Shown here piece by piece: positions 43,737 to 55,300 of a DNA stretch of 64,000 nt. Positions within the stretch are counted from its first letter, which is position 1, and each line of letters starts with the position of its first letter. The position numbers and the translations under genes are program-made. Source of the stretch: Dromiciops gliroides (Eukaryota > Chordata > Mammalia > Microbiotheria > Microbiotheriidae); assembly GCF_019393635.1 (NCBI RefSeq), contig NC_057866.1, forward strand, positions 12,224,223 through 12,288,222, read 5' to 3'. The notes under the pieces were generated by a model, which was not told where the DNA came from, searched no databases, and saw only the letters and a program-made list of their open reading frames with translations.

Positions 43737-46700
43737 CCCTCCTCCTCTTCCTCCTCCCTCCTCTCCCTCCCCCTTTCCTCCTCCCTCCTCTCCCTCCCCC
43801 TTTCCTCCTCTTCCTCCTCCCTCCTCTTCCTCCTCCCCTCCTCCTCCCCTCCTCTCCCTCCCCCTCCTTTCCTCCTCTTCTTCCTCCCTCCTCTCCCTCC
43901 CCCTCCTTTCCTCCTCTTCCTCCTCCCTCCTCTCCCTCCCCCCGGCACTGCCCCAGCTTCCCGGGCTCCCTGTGGGCCTCTCGGTTTCCTGGTCCTGGAG
44001 CGAGGCCTGGGGGTGACAAGGGGGCCGGCGCTGCTGCTCACTTGCTGGCGCCATCATCGGCAGACTTCCTTCGAGGGCAGTTCTCTCCTCTCTCAGGTGA
44101 GGAGACTTTGCCCAGGATCCCCGAGGTAACCTTTGGAAAGCAGGCCCAGCGAGCCCCCATCGCCCAGCGCGCCCTCGGCCTCCCGAGGCCTGCCCAGGAG
44201 CTGGCTGGAGGCTGTCTGGGTGTCTCCTCTCCCTGGCCCCCATTTCTCCCTCCCCACAAGCGCCTGAGATGTTTGCCGCTTCTCTGCGCGTGCCCGCCTT
44301 GCTCGCCCTGGCCACCTCCTTGGTTCTTCCCTTAGGATATCAACAGTCTCAACAAGCAGATCGCACAACTGCAGGATTTTGTCAGGGCCAAGGGGAGCCA
44401 GAGCGGGCGGCACCTGCAGACCCACTCCAACACCGTTGTGGTCTCCTTGCAGGTACTGCTCAGGGTGCAGGGAGGGTGCACGGGGAGGGGGCGCAGTCAG
44501 TCGGCCCCCTCACACCTCCCGGTCTTTCTCCTAGTCCAAGCTGGCCTCCATGTCCAGTGACTTCAAATCTGTATTAGAAGTGAGGACAGAGGTAAGAGCC
44601 CTTTCAGGGGAGGAGGGAGGCCCCCTGCAGAGGCCGCTTCAGTGTCTCTGAGGCCCGAGTGACCCAGTGTCCTCCCTTCCCCCGCCCCAGAACCTGAAGC
44701 AGCAGAGGAGCCGCCGGGAGCAGTTTTCCCGCCCGTCTGTGGCTGCTCTGCCACTTGCCCCCAACCACCTGGGTGAGTCAGGGACCCCCCTCCCCGGCTT
44801 AGGCTTCTTCTCCCCTCTTCTTTGGGGATCAGCCAACCTACCAAAGTCAGTCTTTGTCAATGGCCCCCTCTGGACAGAGCTATGGGAATGGGCCGGGGGG
44901 CCAAAGAAACCCCTCCCCTCAGGGACCTCTCGGGGCGATTACAGGTTCTAATAGAAGGACAGATGATTTCTAGGTGACGTGATTTTGAGGTCATTGTAGG
45001 TCACAGCCAGCAATTAGAAAGGGCTGTGGTGGTCACCCCGACCAAGGCCTTGGGCCCAGAGAAGGAAGGAACTTGCTCTAGGTCACACGTGGAGTCAATG
45101 CAGAGCCTCAGGGAGGCCCAAGAGCTGAGCTCCCCAGGGAGCTGGCGGGGAGGGGTCTGTAGAGGAGAGTGGAATGAAGGGGGGTGCGCCAAGGAGGAGG
45201 GGATGGTAGCTAAGGAAGGGGAGGGTGCCCTGTGAGGCAGCGCCCCAAGTAGGGAAGGGGGGGAGGATGGCCCAGGTGAAGAATGAGAAGGCGGGAACCT
45301 TTGGGTGCTGGTGTGGGCTGCCTGGTGAAGTGGGAAAGCCCTGGATGTGGTTTCCTTCTCTCCTGGAGGCAGCAGATGAGGCCTGGGGTGGATTTCACTC
45401 CCCCCCCCCCCAGGGATTCACTTTGTGCACACCCCCCCAGACATGCTAGATTCCCACAGCAGCTCGGCTCCTTGAGGGCAGGCAGTTTTGTTTTAGTCTT
45501 TGTATTGCCAGAGACTCGCACTTAAGGGAAGGGCAAGGGGTTCAGCATTTACGTGGCATCTCTGTGTGCCAGGCCCTGAGCAAGGTGCTCTTCACTTATC
45601 AACAACCTTTTGAAGAAGGTGCACTTAGCCCCATTTTACAGTTGAAGAAAGTGAGGCAAAGAGCGAGCAAGTGACAGGTTTGTTGAATTGGATGTATGTC
45701 AGCCTCCTTTCTCTTCCCGCAGGGGGTGGGGCCGCGGTGTTAGGAGCAGAGCCCAGGGCCCCAGGCGATGTGGCCATTGACATGATGGACTCCCGGACCA
45801 GCCAGCAGCTACAGCTTATTGATGAGCGGGTGGGTACCCGGGGAGGGGGCAGGGGGACGCCTCCCCCTCTCCTCTCCTCAGTGGATCCCAGGCATTGATG
45901 GAGGGCCAGCTCTGTGCCCAGCACTGGGCATGCAGATAGAGATGTGAAGAGGAACTGTCCTGCTAGTCAGACGTGCAGTGCCCATGTAGTACAGAAAGGC
46001 CTGGGGTCTGGGTCCAGGAGCAATTCCTGGGGGGCCCGAAGCTTGTAGTCCTGCTCCTCCCACTGGCTGTGGAGCCAGATGTGCTGAGCTTGGACGGGGG
46101 CTTTCCCCCCCCGAACACCACCCCCCTCCATGGTGATGAAAGCCTGGGGGGGTCCAGGGTAGAGGAAGAGGAGCCAGGTGGCTCTGCCCCAGGGAAGCTG
46201 CTGCCACATGCCCCTCCCCGCTTCTCTCTTCTCCCCGGCAGGATTCCTACATCCAGAGCAGGGCAGATACCATGCAGAACATTGAGTCCACCATCGTGGA
46301 GCTGGGGTCCATCTTCCAGCAGCTGGCACACATGGTCAAGGAGCAGGAGGAGACCATCCAGCGGTGAGCCCTGGGGGCAGGGGGCCTGGCTGGACAGCCT
46401 CCGAGCAGGCATTTGCAGCCTGTTCTGTGTCTGGGAAGCCCAGAGACCCCTTTTAAGTAATCAAAAGGACATAGACTTATCCCTTCTGCATTGTGACTGT
46501 GGGGGCCAAATTTAATATGGAGAGAGTTAATTGGGTGGCTCGCCATAATATTGGGGTTCAGAAAATAATGAGGGATCTCAAGGTCCAAAACTTCCTCCTC
46601 TCTGAACTGCCTTTTTAGCTATTTCTCGCAGGCCAATAAGAAAGGAGCCTCACAGCCTCTTTTCCACAAATGAATCAGGTTTTATTAATGGGAATAAAGT

Positions 46701-47899
46701 ACACAGCAAAGGTGAAATTAATAAAGTCCAAGGACAAGGGGATCAGGAAGAGGAAAATAGATAATCTCCCCGGCAATCCCCAAACTCGCTTCTGGCGCAG
46801 CTAATTCAAAGGGCTGGATTTAACTTACCACCAGGGGGCTGTAGTTTCTGTGGGAGTCGGCGCCGAAGCCAGAGGGAGAGAAAGGGTGCCAGTCTGTGAG
46901 AGAGTTACTTCCTGTTGGGGTCCTCTTTTCTACCTTTTTCTCCTCCCCCAAAGGGGAGGTCCTTCAAGTAGTGTGGCTGAGACTGGTTCCCTGTTGATGA
47001 TGCAGTCCACAGCCTCTGAGGACACTTCTCAGGGTTGGCTAAATTCAGACTAAGGTCGGACAGGCCAACCAGGTGTGGCTCAAGATCGAATCACCTTAAG
47101 TAGGTACTTCGTAGTTACTCATTCACATCCAATTCAAAGACTATTAAGTCAATCAAGTCAGACCCCTGGGCGGCTGCCAAATTCCATTATTTTACCACAG
47201 GACTTGTTGAAGTTTCCATATATCTCTGGAGGTGTGCAGAGGCTGCAGACCCCATACAAAGGCCAGCACATGACTCAGAAAAAGTTTAGAAACTCCCAGG
47301 TGCATGAAAGATGTGCTGTACTGTGTAATAACAAGCCTGGTTTTACAATAAGGGGCTTGGAAACATCTTCCCCATAACAGAAAAAAGGAAAGTTCAGACT
47401 TCTTCTCTAGGACCTGGGGGCGGGGCATGAGCCCTGAGGGCTCCCCCCAGCCCCCCCCCCAACCTTTGCCCATCCTTTCTTTTTTCAGCCCCTCAATTGT
47501 TCTCTCTCCCCTCTTCCAATCCCTGCCCTCTCAGAGGACTTGGCCTTCCTGGGCCCCCACCCACACAATAGGCCCTTAAGCCCGGTGGCTTGTGATGTAC
47601 AGACCTAGGTGTGCCCTCCCTGCCTCTGCCAGCAGCCCCACCACATGGGAACTGCCCGTGTCGCCTAGACCCTGCGCTCCCTGTCATTAACCCGGTGGCA
47701 TCTCTGTCTCTTTCCCCTCCTCCCCATGCCACCACTCAGGATCGATGAGAACGTGCTGGGAGCACAGCTTGACGTGGAGGCTGCCCATTCAGAGATCCTC
47801 AAGTATTTCCAGTCTGTCACTTCCAACCGCTGGCTCATGGTCAAAATCTTCCTCATCCTCATCGTTTTCTTCATCATCTTCGTGGTCTTCCTCGCCTGA
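41666..47899 (+). CDS. STX5: STX5, syntaxin-5, ER-Golgi Qa-SNARE (355 aa)
   Basis: Coding exons: 41666-41887 (exon 2 begins at 41647), 42355-42428, 42521-42576, 43595-43665, 44336-44452, 44535-44591, 44691-44772, 45723-45829, 46242-46363 and 47740-47899. The total of 1068 bases in phase gives 355 aa, exactly the human length. The N-terminus MNTRKRYG holds the RKR ER-retrieval signal of the long isoform. Met54 (41825), before 'SCRDRTQEFLSACK', is the known start of the short isoform and opens the Sly1-binding peptide. The Habc domain follows, then the SNARE coiled coil (about 260-325, with 'DSYIQSRADTMQNIESTIVE') and a C-terminal membrane anchor (about 334-354, 'IFLILIVFFIIFVVFL'). The protein drives fusion of ER-derived and intra-Golgi vesicles. 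An overlapping upstream ORF may influence isoform choice. Confidence 0.97.
43701..43940. repeat. (CTG)11 microsatellite and CCT-rich minisatellite in STX5 intron 5
   Basis: 43701-43734 is an uninterrupted run of 11 TGC/CTG units, followed by about 200 bases of ctcctc/ccctccc repeats built from a roughly 14-base unit 'tcctccctcctctc' and variants. Confidence 0.95.
45540..45685 (-). repeat. CORE-SINE remnant (STX5 intron 8)
   Basis: 'ccccattttacagttgaaga' with 'ggcatctctgtgtgccaggc' upstream marks an old antisense CORE-SINE/L2 type remnant. Confidence 0.5.
46497..47378 (-). mobile_element. Candidate solo LTR in STX5 intron 10
   Basis: Read on the minus strand, the segment runs from TGTTATGGGG to GGCCCCCACA, about 880 bases, with an AATAAA signal ('ttaataaaacc', about 46687) some 190 bases before its 3' end, as in LTRs. 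No target-site duplication could be found, so the borders and the identity are uncertain. No internal retroviral region is present. Confidence 0.4.
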
Positions 47900-49240
47900 G
47901 GCTTCCCTGGGTCAAGGCAGCCCAGCTGGGAATCATTCCTTTCAGGGGTCCCTGTGGCTGAGCCTATCTGGGGTGGTGGGAGAAGGGCAGGAGGCCATCC
48001 CTCTTCTCCTGGGACTGATAGACGGCCCGTGCTCCGTGACCCCTCCCCACCTCTGCCCTTCCTCTCCTTTGCCCAAACTCACCCGGGTTTGGATCGCTGT
48101 GAACCTGTGAGAGGGGAAGAGGGGCAGGGCCCAGGCAGAAGTTTTGTCCTCGCCCACCCAGGCCTCTCCCTAAGGCTGTTCTATTGCTGGTGTGTATGAG
48201 GGAAAAGGAGGCCTGGACTATCTACCCTTCTTCCCCCAGTCCTTACTGTGAGGGTGGAGGGCCCCGGTCCCATCCTGATGCCCCACGAAGCCCCACATCA
48301 GCTCCTAGTGACTGTGTCCATTTGCCAAAGGCACCGTCATCCCCGTGTTGCCGGAATTACAGCCAGACATCTAGTCAGCCCTTTTGGCCTTGTCCTCATT
48401 TGAGGGGGGCCATTGCAGGGATTATCCTAGCCTTCCTGGGCTCTGACCAACCTTGGGATTGGCCGGCAATCCTGCCCCATTGGCAGCCAAGGCCTTTAGA
48501 CCTGAAACCACAGGGAGTGGGAGAATCTGAGGCAGCGTCTGCAGGACTTGGAATTTTTTGTCTCGGCCCCCTTGCCTGCTGGCTCTGCTTCCTCCATGAG
48601 CTTTTTGGTGGCAGGCAGAGGATGCCAAGGGCTCATGAGCCTCCTTTAGAGGTCCACAAAGTCTTGCCCCAGCACTATCTTCACAGCGTCAGCTTGCAAG
48701 AGGAGGCAAGACGGCATCCTACCCTCAGGCCTGTTCCAGGAAGCCAGCAGGCAGGCCTGCAACAGCGGCCTCAGCATTCCAAGAACACTCAAGATTTCTT
48801 CCCCAAGGCCATCCATGGCCTGTCCACTGCCAGGGATGGCTCCAAGGCCTGCCTGAGCACACAACTTGTGCCCTAGGGGGCTTATCCTCCCGGAAGCTGC
48901 CCATGGCTAGTCAGCTCTGCCACCTAGAGCCTGGGCTCCAGTCATTGAGTTTGTCCAAATGATGAGATTTATTGGGAAGCCGACAGGAAATGCTCCCTGC
49001 TCAGATGGGCTTTGGAGGTAGCTTTGAGATCCTTGTGAGATCATCATTGACATGCACCTTACCAGAGGGAATCTGATCTGGGCAAGCTGGGATTCCTGAG
49101 TGGGTGTGGAGGCCCCGGGGGGGTGGCCGTGGGGCATGGGGGGAGATGGGCTAGGTTTGGAGGAAAGGAGACCTGGGTTGGCATCCCCGCTCCCTCACAA
49201 CCAATGTGACCCATGGCCAAGTCAATAAAAACATGTTTCT
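47900..49240 (+). other. STX5: STX5 3' UTR
   Basis: No gene motif after the stop. AATAAA lies at 49224-49229, about 1.3 kb downstream, and is the first good signal on this strand. A 230-codon frame at 48184-48876 lies within this UTR and has no recognisable domain. Confidence 0.6.
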
Positions 49241-49346
49241 ATAGTGCTTCAAGTCTGCACCGCACATTTCCTCATTTGACCCCAATTCCAACCACCCTGT
49301 GAAGTTGCCACTGCTGACCCGGCCTCACTCCCTAAACTAGCACACA

Positions 49347-49466
49347 GGGGCAACTAGGTGGTGTAGTGGATAAAGCATCAGCCCTGGACACTTGACACTT
49401 ACTAGCTGTGTGACCCTGGGTAAGTCACTTAACCCTCATTGCCCGAACCAAAAAAAAAAAAAAAAA
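49347..49466 (+). repeat. tRNA-derived marsupial SINE, internally deleted, first of a tandem pair
   Basis: Sense copy lacking the middle ('attcaggagg...ctcaga'). The target 'ctagcacaca' is found before it and after the second SINE. Confidence 0.88.
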
Positions 49467-49479
49467 GAATAGTACTACT

Positions 49480-49618
49480 AGGGGCAGCTAGGTGGCACAG
49501 TGGATAGAGCACTAGTCCTGGATTCAGGAGTACCTGAGTTCAAATCCAGCCTCAGACACTTAACATTTACTGTGTGACCCTGGGCAAGTCATTTAACCCC
49601 AATTGCCTCACAAAAAAA
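49480..49618 (+). repeat. tRNA-derived marsupial SINE, second of a tandem pair
   Basis: Sense copy inserted just past the A tail of the SINE ending at 49466. It is flanked by 'agaatagtactacta' and 'agaatagtataacta'. Confidence 0.9.
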
Positions 49619-49770
49619 AGAATAGTATAACTAGCACACAGCCCAGCCACCCCAACCGTCACTTTCCCTGCTGCCCTCGGGATGCTGAATGGGCTGCTGC
49701 CTCAGGCTGGCCACTCCCTTTCTCCACCCGGACCCTTCCTGCTCTCTCCAATCAATCACAGAATCAACAT

Positions 49771-49772
<2 letters not shown>

Positions 49773-49808
<36 letters not shown>
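49773..49808. repeat. (GT)n microsatellite
   Basis: About 17 uninterrupted TG units. Confidence 0.96.
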
Positions 49809-49896
49809 GGGGGGGCCATCCATTGTGCCCTCTGGAATTCCTATTCCATAATCTTACCTTTATTTTACTTTGACACCTTCCTATAGAGCTCTTTCC

Positions 49897-50040
49897 GTTT
49901 TTTGGGTTTTTGCAGGGCAATTGGAGTTAAGTGACTTGGCCAGGGTCACACAGCTAGTGTCAAGTGTCAGGATAGATTTGAACTCAGGTCCTCCTGAATC
50001 CAGGGCCAGTGCTTTATCCACTACACCACCTAACTGCCTC
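49897..50040 (-). repeat. tRNA-derived marsupial SINE with TSD
   Basis: Antisense copy flanked by the exact duplication 'ctctttccgtttttt'. Confidence 0.93.
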
Positions 50041-50939
50041 CTCTTTCCGTTTTTTTGGTGAATGAGTTCCGCTGTAACTGATGGCAGAGCATCCCTGACC
50101 ATATTTGCAAAACTGATCACACCCCTGGATCTTCCCTCCAATATACTGGGCAGGGGTCTGGAATATCCTTTATTGCACATTTATACTCGACCACTTTCCC
50201 CTCATCAAGTGCTCCTCTGAGGTCTATTGGACATCCCCAGCCCGATTCATTAGAAGGGCAGTCCTAGAATCAGGCCTCAGATACTAGATGTGTGACTGCC
50301 TCCATCAGCCTCAGTTTCTCCAGACATAAAATGGGTGATAATAATAGGACCCATCTCTCTAGGCTCATCACCAAGTCCTTAGCACAGCACAGTGGGCTCT
50401 TAGTGCTGGCTCCAGCCAGTGCCAGGCTCCTAGCCCTCTGTTGTCTTCCCTTTGATCTCCCATCCCTCCACCTGTCCTCTGGCTTCCCAGTCCTAAGCGG
50501 CTCAGTTCCATGTCATCCATTTGGTCGAGCTTGGTCTTGTTCCTGTTAGCTTCCTTTTCTGGGGCAGCTATGGAGCAAGTCCTAAAACACCAAATCTCTG
50601 TGCTGTCCTCTGTCCCCCCATTCCCCTTGGGCCTCCCACACCACATAGTCTACTGAAAACTTTTTCTCCACCCTTACCCATCTTTGCTTCTGCGAAGGGC
50701 CTGCCACTTTGGCCCTCTTCCTGGTGCTCCCATCTTCCTGGCTGACCTCTCCTTGGCTGGGCCAGTCAAGCCCTGACCCCTCAGGCTTTTTCTGGGCTCT
50801 CCTCTCTGCTCAGCCCCTGCTATCGCCCTCTCTGCGCGCGGGGCCCTCATTTCTTTTCAGAGCTCCAATACTAATATGCCCAAAGTAATTCATAAGCCAC
50901 CCCCATGCCCTGTTTTTGTCGAGGGCACCATCAACCTTC

Positions 50940-51035
50940 CAGTTCAGTAAACATCCAGTGAACATTTATGAAATGCCTATTGTATGCCAAGCACTGTGCT
51001 AAGTTCGGGGACACAAGAAAAAGACCCAGCCTCGA
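50940..51035 (+). repeat. L2 LINE 3' end remnant
   Basis: 'aatgcctattgtatgccaag' followed by 'cactgtgctaagttcgggga'. Confidence 0.65.
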
Positions 51036-51569
51036 GGAGCTTCCAAAGGAGAGGAGGGGGCGGGCCAAAGGGCCCGGGTGCCCGCCCGGGTGCGTCTTGT
51101 TCGGAGGAGCTGGAACCTGACAGTCCTGTTTCTGCCCTCCACCTTCCTGAGGGCAGAGGATTAGCAAGGCCTGAGTCAGCAGAGAGGCGTTTATCCTGGG
51201 AGGCCTGTCTTGTCCAGTCGTCCAGAATCCCCGGCTGCTCGCTGCCCCCTCTTCCCGCCTGGCCCATGAGCGGCCAGATCTTGCTGGTTCTTCCGCACAT
51301 CTCCTCGGCTCTGGTTGCGGACCCTCTCATTTATGCCCGGGCCAGCTTCCTCACTGGTTTCTTCCAGCCTCCCCAACACTCACCCCGTGGGCGCCCCTCG
51401 CCTCTAGGACCAGAGGGAGCTCTTGGGTTCATATTTAAAGCCTTGACTTACCTTGCCAGCGCAGCTTCCCTGTCATTCACTCTGCTGTCTAGCCAGGTTG
51501 GCCTTTCCAGCCTTCCTCCTCTTAGCCTCCCCAGTGGGCGCCCTTCCTGATCCCGCTCTTGTCCTTTAC

Positions 51570-51790
51570 AACAACGGCTAGTATTTACGCATCCACTCTA
51601 AGGTTTGCAAAGTGCTTTACAGATCTCTCACCTGATCCTCACAACAAGGGGGGAGGGGTATATTACTAGCCCTAGTTGACAGATGGGGACACTGAGGCGG
51701 AAAGTGAAGTGACTTGCCTAGGGTCCTACGGCTTGGGTTTGAACGCAGGGCTTCCTGACTAGGGCCCATAATGCCGCGACCTATCTCTAA
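51570..51790 (-). repeat. MIR/THER1-type CORE-SINE
   Basis: Antisense order: 'aggtttgcaaagtgctttac', 'ctcacctgatcctcacaaca', 'agatggggacactgaggcgg', 'gtgacttgcctagggtccta'. Confidence 0.75.
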
Positions 51791-51949
51791 TGCAAGTTCC
51801 TTGACGGCTGGCACGGTGTCACTCTTGTCTTTGTAATCCCGGTGCTTAGCCGAGCACTTGGCACACATTCGGCGCTTACTAGGTGCACGGTGATCGATAG
51901 GTTCAAGGGCACTCGGCTAGTCAGTGACAAGAGGGAGACGAGGAGAGAG

Positions 51950-52389
51950 ACCTTTGCTAACGTCCTCCGATTCCCCCGCGGCCGTAACTCGGGAGGATGG
52001 GGTTAGCACCCGGGCTCCCGCAGGTCTAGGGAGGGGCGGGGTCTGGGAGGAAGGGCTAGCTGCGACGGCAGCCCAGCCCGCTTTCGAGGGCGCAGGCGCG
52101 GGCGCAAGCGCAGACGCATCTCGTTTTCCTGTTGCGCCGCTCTTCCCAGGCCGTGCGCGCAGGCGTGGCGTGCCCCCAGCTCCATTGTTGCGTCCCGCTC
52201 CGCGTCGCGGCGACTCCGAGCCAGTCCTTCGGCGCGTGGAGGCCGGCTGCGGGGCGGGGGCGTGCGCGCAAGCGCGTCGGGGGGGCCCTCCCCGCCTGCT
52301 CGCTCTGAGGCGCAGGCGCAGTACAGCTCGGAGAGGCCGAGGGGCTTCGTCGTTTGGCAGATCCGGTGTCCGGCGTCCCCCGGCTCGTC
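51950..52389 (+). promoter_or_regulatory. NXF1: NXF1 CpG-island promoter and 5' UTR
   Basis: Very CpG-rich and TATA-less. It has several NRF1-like GCGCANGCGC-type sites ('gcgcaagcgc' at about 52101 and 52266, 'gcgcaggcgcag' at about 52311) and a GC box. It leads into the start codon at 52390. Confidence 0.7.
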
Positions 52390-55300
52390 ATGGCGGACGG
52401 GGGCAAGTCGTATATCGGTGAGTGCCGGGGCTCGGGCCGCAGGCGGGAGCCGCGAACCGAGGGAAGAGGCCGGGGCCCGAGGGGGAAGAAGCCGAGGACC
52501 CCGGCCCTCCGGCTCGGTGGAGCGCTGGGGTGCGGGCGGCGGGGGCGCGCCTCGAGCCGCGAATGGCGCCCCTGGGGAGGCGGGGCCGCGCGGGGGTCGG
52601 GGCGCGCACGCCGGGCTCGAGGCCGGGGGCGCGCCGTAACCGTGGAGCTCGAGGCCCCCTCCCCTCCAGGCCTCCCCCGGCCGCGGGCCGCTAGCCCGAG
52701 CCGGGGTCTTGTCCCGGGCTTCCCGCTTATCCCCGGGGGATGGGGAGGGGCGGCTGCGGGGGGGGGGGGGCTTACGGCGAGCCTCAGTGACAACCGCCTC
52801 GGTGACTCAGTTTCCCCACATGTGAAACGAGAGCACGCGTGTCAGACTCCTATAAGTGGGGGCCACCAAAGGGCGGCCACGCGTGGGATCTCGTCCGTGT
52901 TTTCTTGTCTCGTCTTTGGCCCGCTCCGAGCCCCTTTGGGCTCCCCCTGCCCCCGGCAGCCTCAACGGAGGGGTCACCCGGTTGAGAAGGCCAGAAGTTT
53001 GGCTGGGAAAGGGGGGAGGAGGAGCTCGGAGACTGGGGAGGGGGCTGGAGGGGGACAGAGGGAGCCATGCCGGTGTCCCCAGGGCGGCCTGAGCAGAGTA
53101 AATCGTCCCTGGGAGATGTTATGGGAAGGTGGGGTGTTAATGGTAGTTGTCTAACCCATCCTGTGGCCTGAATTTGATATCGGAGCCCCTCCCATCGACC
53201 CTCTCAGGGGTCCGAGATGGCAAACACTCCTGCATAGAACGACAAAAATTCTTGGGAGGGGGTCCCTTGGTGTTTAAGGGTGGGAAAGGACTTTGAGATC
53301 TATTAAGAGGAAATATTTAATGAGACAAGATCCCATGAGGAGAGTCAGAGGAGCAGGGGGCCAGGGTCAGGGTCAGGGCTGTCATGTCCTCTTTGAAGAA
53401 AGGAGGAGGGGGACTGTTAGGTGTAGAAGGGGGCCTGAGGAGAAGAGCTGGACACTTGGCCTCTTCGTCCTCAGTGACCCGCATGATGATGGTAACTCCT
53501 ACCTGGCCTTGTCCCACAGCTAGCGTCTGAGGCCCCGTTTGAACTCCCGTCTCCCCGACTCCAGGCCCAGTGGTGGTCTGCCCAGTTATCAAGCTGCCTC
53601 TGATGAGAGAGCAGTGAGTTTGAGGGCTTGAGGAAAGAGAAGGCTTAGAACTACTGTTAGTGCTGGGAAGAAGAGTTGTCAGTCAGGAAAGGATAAAATA
53701 AGTGTCATACTTGGTGCCTGCTTTGTGCTGGGCACCAGAAAGAGCAGAAAAAACCACTCCCTGCCCTCAAGAAAGGGCACATAGACTTATATGTCGACTT
53801 CAGATGGTGGGATCCCTTGCGCTGAGATTCTGAGAGGTCCAGGTGTGGGGAGGGACCACAGCAAGACCAGAGAAAAGAGCATAAATGAAGAAAGGCAAGT
53901 TTGGCTGGACTTCAGTGAGGGAGAAACGTGCCAGGAATAGGGCAGGGGGGTTAGGGCCAATTTGTATAACCAGACCTAGACTCTCACGTGGCTGCTGGTG
54001 AGGCAGCAGTAAGGGGCTTGCCCAGGGTCACCCAGCTAGGAAGAGTCTCAGGGCTTCCTCAAGACAAGGACTTGACTAATGCCAGGCAAAGAACTTTGCC
54101 TTGATCCTGGAAGTATCGCTGATGGGGCAGGGTTAGGCTTGAGTTTTAGCATGATTGCATTGGCAGCACTCCAGAGCATAATCAGAGAGAGGGGTGAGGT
54201 TAGAGGTGACGGGCCCACTGAGCCTGGTGGCCAAATGGATGGAGAGAAAGCACTGGAGGATTTGGCAACTTATTGGATGTGTGCTCCATGGGAGGGAGGT
54301 GGTTTGGACCCAGGGCACTCCCTCAAAGCTGTTAAAATGGTGCATTGACAAGAGGACCAACAGAGATGAAAGGATCCGAGCTCAGATTATTTCTCTGAGA
54401 CTTGCTACCTTTGTGAAATGGAGGGCTTGAACCAAATTTTTGACCTTCCTTCCAACTCTTGGTCTCTGCTACAGCAGTCCTTGTGCAGATAAAACATGGA
54501 CACAGATAATTATGATAGGAGCAGAGCTAAGATGCTAAGTACCTAAGAGAAGTCAGGCTGGAGACCTTCAAAAGGGGTGGTTGAGAAGATCTGGGAAGGC
54601 TGTAATGAATGAGACAAGGAAGCACCTGAGCCAAGCCTCAAAGAAAGAAAGGATTTCCTCAGGGAAAAGGGGGACCAGCTTTAGGGGTCAGACAGACAGA
54701 CGGACACAGAGCACGTGCAAGTGCACACACGAGAAATTGAGATTGGTTACCCATCTCTTTGCTGGCTTTTTTTGACACTTGTTTTTCATCACGTTATCCC
54801 TCCCCCATCTCCTCCCCATAGAACCATCCCTTGTAACAAAGCATAAAAAAGGGATTCTTCACCAGCCAAGGCCACACCAGCTCTGTCTGGCGCCTGCGAC
54901 CCCCACTTCTGCAGTGGGGCACACTTTCTTCTTCTCAAGGGTCCTTGTAATTAACAAGGTGCAGTGTTTGGGTGTTTTCCTGGCGTGTGGACCCATGTCA
55001 CAATTCCCTGGCTTCTCTGTCTTATTCATTGTTTCTTCTGTTGCCGTCATTGTCCATTCTCTTCCTCTTTGTACTTTGGTTTTCCAGCCCTGTGTTGATG
55101 GACGTAGGCTTTGTTTGACTTCTCTCTGTTTCTAGTGCTCACAAGGGCTGCTAGGAATATTTGGAATATAGGGCCTTTCTCTGTCTGATCTCTTTGGGGT
55201 GCAAAAGACAGTGACTCTTTTAGTATAATTCCAAGTGTTTTCCAGAGTGGTTGAGCTAACTCACAGCTCTGTCAACAGAGAGTCTTTGTGTTCCTGGCTC

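Noticed and set aside
43426-44335. Frames with poly-Gln, poly-Leu or poly-Ala runs and Glu/Gly-rich tails, up to 221 codons
   Set aside because: They arise from the CTG and CCT repeats of STX5 intron 5 and extend through known STX5 splice sites.
48184-48876. 230-codon plus-strand frame after STX5
   Set aside because: It lies in the STX5 3' UTR, has no domain, no splice support and no initiation context; likely chance in GC-rich sequence.
52056-52793. 245-codon minus-strand frame across the NXF1 promoter
   Set aside because: An Arg/Pro/Ala-rich frame of the kind that CpG islands produce by chance; no domain or splice context.
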